Of a stretch of 64,000 nt of DNA, positions 1 to 8,257 are shown in pieces (positions within the stretch are counted from its first letter, which is position 1; every line of letters begins with the position of its first letter). Below the pieces are notes generated by a model. The model was not told the origin of the DNA. It made no database searches and worked only from the letters and a program-made list of their open reading frames with translations. Position numbers and translations under genes: made by a program. This DNA is from JACKHO01 sp041398745 (lineage in GTDB: Bacteria; Planctomycetota; Planctomycetia; Planctomycetales; Planctomycetaceae), in NCBI GenBank assembly GCA_041398745.1, contig JAWKUB010000005.1, positions 620,001 through 684,000 of the forward strand, in the 5' to 3' direction.

Positions 1-168
1 GCGTTCGAGGCGAAAGTCCCCCAGCGAACGGGCTCGCTCAGGCACACGCTCGTAGTTCAGTCGGCTGTACAGGAATTCGAGCTCCGCAGCGTAGGCAGCG
101 TCAATGTCGACCGCCGGAATTGCGGCAGGTAGAGAAGATTCTGAAGTCCCAGAAGGTTGCGAGGCCAT
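1..168 (-). CDS. folC: Folylpolyglutamate/dihydrofolate synthase FolC, N-terminal fragment (cut by window start)
   Basis: Reading the minus strand from an ATG at 168 gives 56 codons open to the window edge, so the rest of the gene lies outside. About 20 variable residues are followed by AAYAAELEFLYSRLNYERVP, which matches the characteristic start of bacterial FolC (Y..AL.FLY.R.NYER). FolC adds glutamate to folates, and bifunctional forms also make dihydrofolate, in the cytoplasm. No ATP-binding or catalytic part is visible here. The start could lie a few codons upstream because the frame stays open for a short way. The call rests on this N-terminal motif only. Confidence 0.6.
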   Translation of the reverse strand, partial: MASQPSGTSESSLPAAIPAVDIDAAYAAELEFLYSRLNYERVPERARSLGDFRLER

Positions 169-480
169 GTACCGTGCCAGCAGAAACGCGGATGAACAAT
201 GAGGAGCACGGTAGTTCGCAAATCACTTCGTCTCAAGTCCAGATGCCAAATGAATATACGCAGATGCTCGACGTTCATTTATGCCGTAACCCTAAACGGA
301 TCAGGAGATTTGGATTAGTGGGACTTTTCCGGTTAGCGGCTTGCAGGTGCTCGGTCCATCGTTAAAACTGAGCGTCAGACATTGTCACTAGAACTGATCG
401 ATTTCACTGAGGCAAAGTTGGGTGCCCCAACGCCGCTCACGCGATTTGACCAGAATTGATTTCAGCCAAGGTATTTCCTG
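169..480. other. Intergenic region between divergent folC and the P-loop ATPase
   Basis: These 312 bases separate two divergently read genes and so should hold both promoters. I see no convincing -35/-10 pair, hairpin or RNA gene. Short open frames here overlap the folC N-terminus on the other strand and have no coding character. Confidence 0.5.
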
Positions 481-1983
481 ATGAAGGTTCATCAGTTTCT
501 TGACCATTACGGGATATCCGAAAACCCGTTTTCCCAGGAAGATGCTGCCTCCGACCACGTGTTCAAGGGACACTGCCTGGAAGGGACACATCATCCGGCG
601 TGGGACAAAATTTATGGCGATCCCAAATCTCCATCGACCTCGGTGGTGTTTGGTGAGCAGGGAAGCGGTAAGACCGCACTACGGCTGCAAATCGTCAACA
701 AACTTATTCAGCACAACACCGACCATCCCACCGAACGTGCTTTCATTGTTGAGTACGATGACTTCAACGCGTTTTTGGACAACTTCCGCGAGCGACTCTC
801 GGGTTCAAATCGCAAGCCGGAAAAGGCTCTGAAGAACTGGCGACTGTGGGATCACATGGATTCCATTCTCTGCCTGGCCACAACCCGAATTGCTGACCTC
901 GTCCGCAACGACGGCAAGAACGACGACCTCCCCTCGATGTCTTTGAGTTCGGAGCAAATCAGTGGCCTGTCGCGCCAGCAAAAGCGCGACCTCCTGCTCC
1001 TCGCCGCGTTCTACGACAATGATCGAGAACTCGCTCCGGACACGCGTTGGGCGACACTGCGTCGCAAGCTGCGATTCACCACCTGGTCGACGTGGAAAAC
1101 ACTGCTAATTGGTGTGTTCATTACCGTTCTGGCTTTCCTCGGCGTGTATTACTTTGGTGAAAAGACCGGCATTGGCTGGTTCAGTCGCTGGTTCTGGGGT
1201 GCGATTGCCGTGGGCTGGATTCCCTACGTGTATCGACTGATCGGAGCACAATGGACCGGCTGGAGGGTGTCGCGGCAAATTCGCGTCATTGACCACGCGA
1301 CGTCAAACCTTCGCAAAATTCTGTTGCAATTCGACAAGAGTGAATTGAATGGACAGCCGGTCCCGAGTCGTGCTCGGGGGGATGACCGTTATGAACTCAT
1401 TATGCGGTTGCAGTCGATTCTGAAGACGCTGGGATTCACCAGCGTTGTCGTACTTGTCGACCGCGTTGACGAACCGCATTTGATTAATGGAAACGCAGAA
1501 CGCATCCGCGATTTGCTCTGGCCCATCTTCGACAACAAGTTTCTGAAGCATCCTGGCATTGCCTTTAAGCTGCTGCTGCCGTCGGCGGTGGTTGGCTACT
1601 TGAATCGACAGGAGGCAGAGTTCTACGAACGTTCGCGTCTCGACAAACAGAATCTTGTGCAGGCGTTAGCGTGGACAGGACAGGCGTTATACGACGTGGC
1701 GAATGACCGTATTCGGGCCTGCGCGAAGCTGGCCGAGAAGCCGCCCAATTTGCAGTCGTTCTTCGCTGATTCCATTTCGCAGTCAGAACTGGTGAGCCAA
1801 CTCGACCGACTCCGCGCGCCACGGCACTTATTCAAATTCCTGTATCGTCTGCTGGTCGATCATTGCAGCAAGTACACTGAAGATCAGCCGGAGTGGAAAA
1901 TCCAGCCCAACACGCTCCAGGTCTCGATGACCATGTTCCTGCGTGATTTGGAGAACTACGACCTGAAGCAGGGAACCGGCTGA
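481..1983 (+). CDS. Membrane-inserted P-loop ATPase, KAP-like
   Basis: This 500-residue protein has a Walker A motif GEQGSGKT at about residues 58-65. Two strongly hydrophobic segments lie at about residues 205-225 and 235-255, and a Walker B-like VVVLVDRVDE follows at about 320-330. Membrane segments inserted inside the P-loop domain, between Walker A and Walker B, are the hallmark of KAP-family NTPases. The N-terminal GISENPF resembles the start of ExeA/ORC-type AAA proteins, so that is the alternative. KAP ATPases usually organise membrane-bound complexes, but the substrate here is unknown. No clear Shine-Dalgarno precedes the ATG. A 74-residue protein follows 294 bases downstream. Confidence 0.6.
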   Translation: MKVHQFLDHYGISENPFSQEDAASDHVFKGHCLEGTHHPAWDKIYGDPKSPSTSVVFGEQGSGKTALRLQIVNKLIQHNTDHPTERAFIVEYDDFNAFLDNFRERLSGSNRKPEKALKNWRLWDHMDSILCLATTRIADLVRNDGKNDDLPSMSLSSEQISGLSRQQKRDLLLLAAFYDNDRELAPDTRWATLRRKLRFTTWSTWKTLLIGVFITVLAFLGVYYFGEKTGIGWFSRWFWGAIAVGWIPYVYRLIGAQWTGWRVSRQIRVIDHATSNLRKILLQFDKSELNGQPVPSRARGDDRYELIMRLQSILKTLGFTSVVVLVDRVDEPHLINGNAERIRDLLWPIFDNKFLKHPGIAFKLLLPSAVVGYLNRQEAEFYERSRLDKQNLVQALAWTGQALYDVANDRIRACAKLAEKPPNLQSFFADSISQSELVSQLDRLRAPRHLFKFLYRLLVDHCSKYTEDQPEWKIQPNTLQVSMTMFLRDLENYDLKQGTG

Positions 1984-2206
1984 TGCGTCACCATTGGTGA
2001 TCGCTGACCTGTGGTTTCCATTCACAAACGGCGAATCTGTTTGCGAATTCCGATGCGGAATCGAGCAGTCGCCACTCCGGTGAATGCAGTTCTTCCTGAT
2101 GTAGCGATTGCGCTCTCTGGCAAATCCAGATTCAAGTCCTCCGATTAAAAAGAATGGCCGCCTGGGCGGTGTTGTGTGGCACTCTTGTTGTGAAAAGGCA
2201 ACGTCT

Positions 2207-2231
2207 CCAAACAATCGTTGAAGTTGTTTGG
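2207..2231 (+). promoter_or_regulatory. Stem-loop in the leader of the small gene at 2278
   Basis: CCAAACAA and TTGTTTGG form a perfect 8-bp stem around a 9-base loop, about 45 bases before the start codon of the following gene. It could be an attenuator, a protein-binding site or an RNA-stability hairpin. No T-tract follows, so it is not an intrinsic terminator. Confidence 0.35.
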
Positions 2232-2277
2232 ACTGGCCTCGTTTCCCCAAACGATTCGCAAACAGGAGGTTTTCCAC

Positions 2278-2502
2278 ATGCCCGTTTCACGCATTTCCAA
2301 GAAGCATCGGACTGACACCTCTCATCCGGTTCCGTCGCCAGCCGAACTCCGTCGCCGTCAGCGCGACATTCGCAATGGCTGGTCAAAAGCAGAGGCACGT
2401 CGACGAACACTCAAGAAGTACACGGGTAATCCCCAGGTCGACGCCATGATTTGTTTCCTCGACTTCATCACGTGTCGTGATGCCGGGGCTTCAGATAACT
2501 AA
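2278..2502 (+). CDS. Small basic protein of unknown function
   Basis: The chosen ATG at 2278 has a perfect AGGAGGT ribosome-binding site at 2264-2270, which overrides the longer frame opening at 2218. The product has 74 residues and is rich in Arg and Lys in the first two thirds (RRRQRDIRNGWSKAEARRR). It has no membrane segment or signal peptide. The WSKAEARRR stretch looks like a helix. I do not recognise a named family. The strong ribosome-binding site and the leader hairpin suggest a well-translated and perhaps regulated gene. Confidence 0.6.
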   Translation: MPVSRISKKHRTDTSHPVPSPAELRRRQRDIRNGWSKAEARRRTLKKYTGNPQVDAMICFLDFITCRDAGASDN

Positions 2503-2590
2503 ACGACTGACCTGTTGCTACAATCTATGCCTTTGTTCGGTCGCAAACTGCGCCGGGCGTTCTTGTAGTACATGAAGTCGAGAGATTCTG

Positions 2591-2929
2591 ATGGCCAGGT
2601 ATGACGACGACGACGAATTCGATGACGATGACTACGATGACGAACCGCGTGGTGATTCAACAGGCGGGCTGATTCCCTACAAGAATCCTGCTGCGCTGGC
2701 GGCCTACTACTGTGGCCTCTTCTCCCTGTTTCCCTTACTCGGACTCTTCCTGGGAATCGCTGGTGTCGTGTTAGGCATCATGGGCTTGAAGCACCGGGCT
2801 CGACATCCCGAGACGAAAGGTGCCGTGCACGCCTACATCGGAATTGTCATGGGCGGCTTCTTTACCCTGGTGTGGGGAGCGCTTCTTATTCTGATGATCG
2901 CCACCATGGCCGCAGGAGCGGGAAGGTAG
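2591..2929 (+). CDS. DUF4190-type small membrane protein
   Basis: The 112-residue product begins with a very acidic tract (mostly Asp, residues 4-18). Two hydrophobic segments follow, at about residues 36-58 and 80-106, joined by a basic loop (GLKHRARHPETKG). The pattern of a first helix, a glycine-rich GIAGVVLGIMGL, a charged loop and a second helix matches DUF4190 proteins, which are small inner-membrane proteins of unknown role. The gene is monocistronic. The next gene downstream is on the other strand, 18 bases away and convergent. Confidence 0.6.
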   Translation: MARYDDDDEFDDDDYDDEPRGDSTGGLIPYKNPAALAAYYCGLFSLFPLLGLFLGIAGVVLGIMGLKHRARHPETKGAVHAYIGIVMGGFFTLVWGALLILMIATMAAGAGR

Positions 2930-2947
2930 TCTCTTGCACGTGTCCAC

Positions 2948-3466
2948 TTAACGGCGACGCACCGACTTGACTGCCGAAACAATTTCCTTGGCCTTGCTTT
3001 CGGACAAGAAGCAAACGACACGCTTGTGCTTTCCATTGGCAGAAAGCACGACCGCGTACGTCGGTCGCTTTCGTTTCTTCTGTTTGACGTAACCAAACCG
3101 CCGTACAGCAATTTGCTGAACGTCGTCCCATGCGTACGTCGTGGTCCAGCTCATTCCCAGGCAGCTTTCTTTCAGGCGGATGCTATTTCGATCGGCTTCC
3201 AGTTCTCGCGACACAATGAACTCGCGAGTCATGATGTAAATCGTCATCCAGAAAATGGAAACCATCGCCAGCACCAGCAGCGCCTTGATAAGAGCGAGAG
3301 CACTCAGCAGCAGGCAGCCAGCGAAAATCTTGGACAGCCAGGGGAGCGATTCCTTCACCCCAATGACGAACAGGAACGAGAAGATTCCAACGACGAGCAG
3401 AAAACTGACGAGGAAACGCCCGGCAGGTACCCGCACGACGACCCGCCTGCACCTTGATGTCAGCAT
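2948..3466 (-). CDS. Membrane protein of unknown function, possibly frameshifted at its 5' end
   Basis: From the first ATG the product has 172 residues. Two hydrophobic segments (about residues 18-40 and 45-75) are followed by a soluble basic C-terminus resembling a PH-like photosystem-assembly/DUF2244-type fold, for which I have no firm match. No ribosome-binding site precedes this start. A better start exists at 3512, with AGAGG four bases before ATG, encoding MSEQRAKTVDDLSHLDAD, but in the other frame. Dropping one G of the GGG run near 3430 would join the two reading frames. The true gene may therefore be 2948-3512 carrying a natural or sequencing frameshift. Confidence 0.5.
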   Translation of the reverse strand: MLTSRCRRVVVRVPAGRFLVSFLLVVGIFSFLFVIGVKESLPWLSKIFAGCLLLSALALIKALLVLAMVSIFWMTIYIMTREFIVSRELEADRNSIRLKESCLGMSWTTTYAWDDVQQIAVRRFGYVKQKKRKRPTYAVVLSANGKHKRVVCFLSESKAKEIVSAVKSVRRR

Positions 3467-3521
3467 CAAGGTGACTCAGGTCATCGACGGTTTTGGCTCG
3501 CTGCTCACTCATGATGCCTCT

Positions 3522-3656
3522 TCAACGGTCCGGCCATACCCTTCGGATGACGAAAAAGTAAGCATTTGCCAAGAATATCGCTATTGCGCCCGCAGTACTC
3601 CACAGTGAGGCTGGGGCCAGTATTTGTCGAATGCATTGCAACAGGTTAGCCACCAT
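3522..3656 (-). CDS. Candidate 44-residue membrane peptide
   Basis: A short frame from ATG at 3656 to TGA at 3522-3524 encodes a peptide with one hydrophobic helix (SLWSTAGAIAIFLANAYFFV) and a basic tail. Its stop codon overlaps the AGAGG ribosome-binding site of the MSEQ start at 3512, with a 9-base gap. That arrangement suggests a two-gene operon with the downstream membrane protein. It lacks a clear ribosome-binding site of its own, so the call is tentative. Confidence 0.3.
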   Translation of the reverse strand: MVANLLQCIRQILAPASLWSTAGAIAIFLANAYFFVIRRVWPDR

Positions 3657-3911
3657 CAATTAAAAGCATGGGTAAAACTTCACAGCGAGCGGCGGCGAAT
3701 TCACCAAACGTCATCCTGACTACAGGAAAAACCGAGGCAATGGGCCGAATCGCTTGACCCATGGCGCTGGTGAACGACAATGCGATTCGCAAAGTACGAC
3801 AGGCTGACGAACCGAACGTACGGTTTGACGGTCCACAATGGGGTTCCCGTGGTGGTTGCCCCGACTTGCACGGTCTTTCAAGTCTTCCAAGACGTTTCAC
3901 TGGTGAAAGTT

Positions 3912-5108
<1,197 letters not shown>

Positions 5109-5147
5109 GCTGTGATTCCAGTAACGTCAGAGAATGATGACCGGTGT

Positions 5148-5167
5148 CACAGACATTCCTGTCTGTG
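5148..5167. repeat. Dispersed palindrome, copy 1
   Basis: CACAGACATTCCTGTCTGTG is a perfect 8-bp inverted repeat with a 4-base loop. The same 20-mer recurs at 29986-30005 and 32017-32036, always between genes. Copies 1 and 3 are also both followed by AATTCAG. Confidence 0.75.
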
Positions 5168-5182
5168 AATTCAGGTCACAGC

Positions 5183-5270
5183 TGAAGTAGAGCCGGTGTC
5201 ACCGGCCTGCTTGCAGGGCGACCATCACACGCCACGTCAGGCCGGTACCACCGGCCGTACTAGGCTTTGT
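5183..5270 (+). repeat. Intergenic direct repeat, left copy
   Basis: This roughly 85-base unit holds two small palindromes, GCCGGTGTCACCGGC and GCCGGTACCACCGGC, around a conserved GCAGGGCGACC core. A close copy in the same orientation lies at 5880-5956, so the pair flanks the gene at 5288-5821. Confidence 0.75.
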
Positions 5271-5279
5271 TATCCGGCA
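5269..5279. repeat. 11-bp terminal inverted repeat, left arm
   Basis: GTTATCCGGCA here is the exact reverse complement of TGCCGGATAAC at 5851-5861. The two arms sit 9 and 30 bases outside the ends of the gene at 5288-5821, as if marking a mobile unit of about 593 bp. Confidence 0.6.
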
Positions 5280-5287
5280 TTTCGACG

Positions 5288-5821
5288 CTACGCGCCGATT
5301 GCAGGTGGCGGTAGTGGATCAATCTGCGGGATCAATCGTTGGAGATCATTTCGCAAGTTTTGGGTTTCTGTCGCCCATGTTTCAAGGGTGTAAGCATTAT
5401 ACCCTTCCCAGATGTTGCCGTCAGTATCCACAGGATATCGGGGGAATTCACTGTGTGGGCTATGCGGATTTGCCTTAACCGCATCGAGAATGCGACCAGT
5501 GAGTTCGAACTTCTTTTGGGGGTAGAGGTTTCGATATCGACCGTACAGCGGTTGGAGATGATGCGTGTTTTCGATGTCGCCCGTTGATTTGAGGATGGCA
5601 CCCTTTAGGAACAGTTCGACGGCGTGATCGAAGAGAAAATGCGTGGTCTGCGCGTGAGCGAACGTTGCGGTTAAATCGCCAACGAGCATTGATTGCACGA
5701 TGTGATGGCTGGAATCGGCGTACGCGACGGCAAGGCGGAAGAATAGTTGCGACTTGGTGTAGTCGCCGATGTTGTCGTCGATAACAGTTGTGCGTTGTGG
5801 CTCGACGCTATGCTCGGTCAT
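5288..5821 (-). CDS. HEPN-like all-helical protein within a repeat-bounded cassette
   Basis: The product has 177 residues and is probably cytoplasmic, with no signal peptide or membrane helix. The central stretch (DHAVELFLKGAIL, then a gap, then THHLQPLYGRY) resembles the helix-loop-helix layout of HEPN proteins, which act in RNA cleavage, defence and nucleotidyltransferase pairs. The catalytic RX4-6H motif is not visible, so it may be a non-catalytic member. The gene is enclosed by 11-bp inverted repeats and by direct repeats of about 80 bp, unlike its housekeeping neighbours. That suggests acquisition as a cassette. The function is not established. Confidence 0.5.
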   Translation of the reverse strand: MTEHSVEPQRTTVIDDNIGDYTKSQLFFRLAVAYADSSHHIVQSMLVGDLTATFAHAQTTHFLFDHAVELFLKGAILKSTGDIENTHHLQPLYGRYRNLYPQKKFELTGRILDAVKANPHSPHSEFPRYPVDTDGNIWEGYNAYTLETWATETQNLRNDLQRLIPQIDPLPPPAIGA

Positions 5822-5850
5822 CGCGATTCCGTCCGTGTATTCGTTGTGTT

Positions 5851-5861
5851 TGCCGGATAAC
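5851..5861. repeat. 11-bp terminal inverted repeat, right arm
   Basis: TGCCGGATAAC is the exact inverted partner of the arm at 5269-5279, 30 bases upstream of the start codon of the enclosed gene. Confidence 0.6.
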
Positions 5862-5879
5862 GTCCAAGTTGAAGTAGTT

Positions 5880-5956
5880 GAAGTAGGGCCGGTGTCACCG
5901 GCCTACTCGCAGGGCGACCGTCGCACGTCACGTCAGGCCGGTACCACCGGCCCTAC
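5880..5956 (+). repeat. Intergenic direct repeat, right copy
   Basis: This is the second copy of the unit at 5183-5270, with the same two palindromes, the same GCAGGGCGACC core and a shared ACGTCAGGCCGGTACCACC. Differences are scattered substitutions. Confidence 0.75.
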
Positions 5957-6010
5957 GATTGCTTCGGCACGCGATACATTAGTTGAGTGCGAACCAAACC
6001 GCGGTGAGAT

Positions 6011-6910
6011 CTATCGTACCCAGCCGCGGCGGAGGAGGGTGTCGAACATGACTTCCTTGACGCTCATTTCGCTGGAGAGTGAAACGAACCGGCCATTTCG
6101 CTTGCGGGCTTCAATGGCCAAATGGTTTTCGAGGCCGAGGCGGTGCTCGTGGTAAATCCCGAGGAGTTCGCCGACCGACGAGACGTCGAGCGTCATGTTG
6201 TTTTCGCAATCGACAAACCGTAAATCCCCCGTCATGTCAGGGTCAATTTCGGAGGGACTGAGGACTTGAATGGCGTAGAGCTCGAGTCCCGCGCCATGCA
6301 GCAAATTGAAGGCACGCGGAATTCCGCCCAGCGTCAGAAAGTCTGAAAGGACAACCGCAATGCCCCGGCCTCGGTGGTGCTGCAGGACCGACTCAATGGC
6401 CTGTTCAATCGGGAATTCGCCCCCAGGCTCGAGTTCTTCCAGATATCGAAAAAACTTCTTCAGGCTCGCCCGACCGCTACATGGTGAGAGTTTAATGGGG
6501 CCGCGTTGACGAGCTCCGCAGGAGTAAGCGCTGACCTTCTCAACGCTCATGAGCCCCATCACACCGAGGCAGGCGCCAATTTGGCGGGCGAGTGTGAACT
6601 TGTCCTCGAATTCCATCGACGAGGAAGCATCGAGCAGAATAACAACCTGCATTTCCTCTTCGTGAGCGTACAGTTTCAAGTACGGCTCGTTCAGACGGGC
6701 GAAAATGTTCCAGTCGACGTAGCGAATGTCGTCACCCGCTACGTAGTCGCGGTAGTCACGAAACTCAATACTCGTTCCCCCCTTGCCAGACAAATGCTCG
6801 CCACGCATGCGGTTCGTCTGACGATTCAACGGGTTCAATCGCATCCGTTCGACTCGGGCGAGCACGTCGTTTCCGAGAAGTGGGGTAAATTGAGTTGCGG
6901 CAACGGACAT
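6011..6910 (-). CDS. DUF58 domain protein (vWA-like, MoxR-associated type)
   Basis: The product has 299 residues. GKGGTSIEFRDYRDYVAGDD followed by RYVDWNIFARL is the signature of DUF58, and VVILLDASSSM is a vWA metal-site motif (DXSXS). DUF58 proteins normally work with a MoxR AAA ATPase in maturing or inserting metal-dependent or membrane complexes. No MoxR gene is in this window. It is the last gene of a tight minus-strand run, 21 bases after a NuoN-like protein, so it may serve those membrane subunits. It has no membrane segment. Confidence 0.8.
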   Translation of the reverse strand: MSVAATQFTPLLGNDVLARVERMRLNPLNRQTNRMRGEHLSGKGGTSIEFRDYRDYVAGDDIRYVDWNIFARLNEPYLKLYAHEEEMQVVILLDASSSMEFEDKFTLARQIGACLGVMGLMSVEKVSAYSCGARQRGPIKLSPCSGRASLKKFFRYLEELEPGGEFPIEQAIESVLQHHRGRGIAVVLSDFLTLGGIPRAFNLLHGAGLELYAIQVLSPSEIDPDMTGDLRFVDCENNMTLDVSSVGELLGIYHEHRLGLENHLAIEARKRNGRFVSLSSEMSVKEVMFDTLLRRGWVR

Positions 6911-6931
6911 GAATGTGCCCCGGAAATGTTG

Positions 6932-8254
6932 TTAAACGGTAGTTGGTTCCCCATTGTCATTACTTTGACGTGAAATGTCTATATTGGAAGGCATGGGCGG
7001 GGAAATTGGTTCTAATGACTGAAAAGTTGTGACGGCGAGTCGGACAAGCGGCCAGGCGATGAGGCAGAAGCTGCCCGCCAGAAGTCCACAGAAAATGAAC
7101 TCACCCGGTTGCACGTCATAAAGGCTAGTGAGGCTCGAGCGGGAATGGGGGATGGTCAGTCCTGTGAGGAGAGTCAACCGCCACCAGTATCCCGGCAGGG
7201 GAGGAATTCCCGCGAGACTCAATAATCCCAGGCAAGCGAGCAACCGTCGCCCCGCCTGCCACCCTGTGAGTAACGCTTCATTGTCATCGCGCCTTTGTGT
7301 CAGCCCGACAGCGGTTACTATCCAGGCGACCGCAAACACGAGTAGCAATACCGGGAGCAGTTGTTCGCCGGTCAATAAAGGTGTTGCCCGTCCCAATGTG
7401 TAATCGGGGCGCTGATGACTCGCGTCCCACACAATAAGGCGAATGGCGCCAATTCCGCCAGCAACGGGAATGAGCGCTGCCATGTCCAGAATTTCGCGCG
7501 AGCTTGCCGATTTTCGAATACGAACCGCAGCCAAAATCAGCGGGATGATGGCCGCGGGCATGAGCAGTGGCAACGGAGCTTCATTGGAGCCGATGAGCCT
7601 GATTAAATGCACGAGTGCAACTGGAATGATGAGTCGAGGTAGCAATGCCGTCCCGAGCAGTGAAATCAAAGATTGATTGCTCTCACTTCCAGCAAAACGT
7701 GGCACGGGAAACCAGCGGGTGAGCCATCCCAACGATGGCAGAAACAGAACAAGTCCCAAGGTTTGTGCCGTCAGCGATCCCACCAGGGCGACCTGTTGTT
7801 GAAACATGGCCAGTCCCAGGCATCCGAGCACGAGACTTAACCAGTCTGCAACAGTTGGACGCTCGTTCGAGCCGCCAAACATTTGCAGTACCGCCAGTCC
7901 GACAAATCCAACGGCTAATCGTTCCATAGAAGTCGCGACTGCAAACCAGAGCAGTAGCCCACTTGCCATGAGGCTGATTGAGACAGTCCGACCGTCTTCC
8001 TGGCCAAAGAGCCACACGCAGCCCACTGCGGCGAGTGCAATGAAAAGCACAGCAAACTGGAGTGATGTGGTGAACGGGTCTGAGGGAACGAGATCCAGTT
8101 GTGATTGGCCCAATACCCAAATTGAAACAGAGTAGAGCAGCTGCAGCACGAACAGACCGCCGTGCACGCGGAAGTTGGCCTTCGTCGACCGTCGGAATAG
8201 TAGACCGACAGCAAACAACACAATTCCCAGAATTCCGGCGGGCCAGTTCTCCAT
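6932..8254 (-). CDS. Divergent NuoN-like proton-translocating membrane subunit
   Basis: The 440-residue protein is almost entirely hydrophobic, with about 12 predicted membrane helices. Near residue 345 the stretch LLSLAGIPPLPGYWWRLTLL closely follows the NuoN/NuoM signature LSLAGIPP.AGF. The rest is poorly conserved. Family members form antiporter-like proton channels in the membrane arm of complex I or in Mrp and related complexes. It starts 3 bases after the NuoL/M-like gene at 8258 and is followed by DUF58. No other complex I genes are nearby. A highly divergent complex I paralogue or a different ion-coupled complex are both possible. Confidence 0.6.
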   Translation of the reverse strand: MENWPAGILGIVLFAVGLLFRRSTKANFRVHGGLFVLQLLYSVSIWVLGQSQLDLVPSDPFTTSLQFAVLFIALAAVGCVWLFGQEDGRTVSISLMASGLLLWFAVATSMERLAVGFVGLAVLQMFGGSNERPTVADWLSLVLGCLGLAMFQQQVALVGSLTAQTLGLVLFLPSLGWLTRWFPVPRFAGSESNQSLISLLGTALLPRLIIPVALVHLIRLIGSNEAPLPLLMPAAIIPLILAAVRIRKSASSREILDMAALIPVAGGIGAIRLIVWDASHQRPDYTLGRATPLLTGEQLLPVLLLVFAVAWIVTAVGLTQRRDDNEALLTGWQAGRRLLACLGLLSLAGIPPLPGYWWRLTLLTGLTIPHSRSSLTSLYDVQPGEFIFCGLLAGSFCLIAWPLVRLAVTTFQSLEPISPPMPSNIDISRQSNDNGEPTTV

Positions 8255-8257
8255 AGG

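Noticed and set aside
1828..2277. A 149-codon minus frame overlapping the end of the P-loop ATPase gene
   Set aside because: It is antisense to a well-supported gene and has no domain-like sequence.
5183..5956. Interpretation of the repeats as genuine integron attC sites
   Set aside because: GTTATCC/GGATAAC recall the outer boxes, but the inner boxes are not complementary and no integrase is visible. Kept only as a possibility in the findings.
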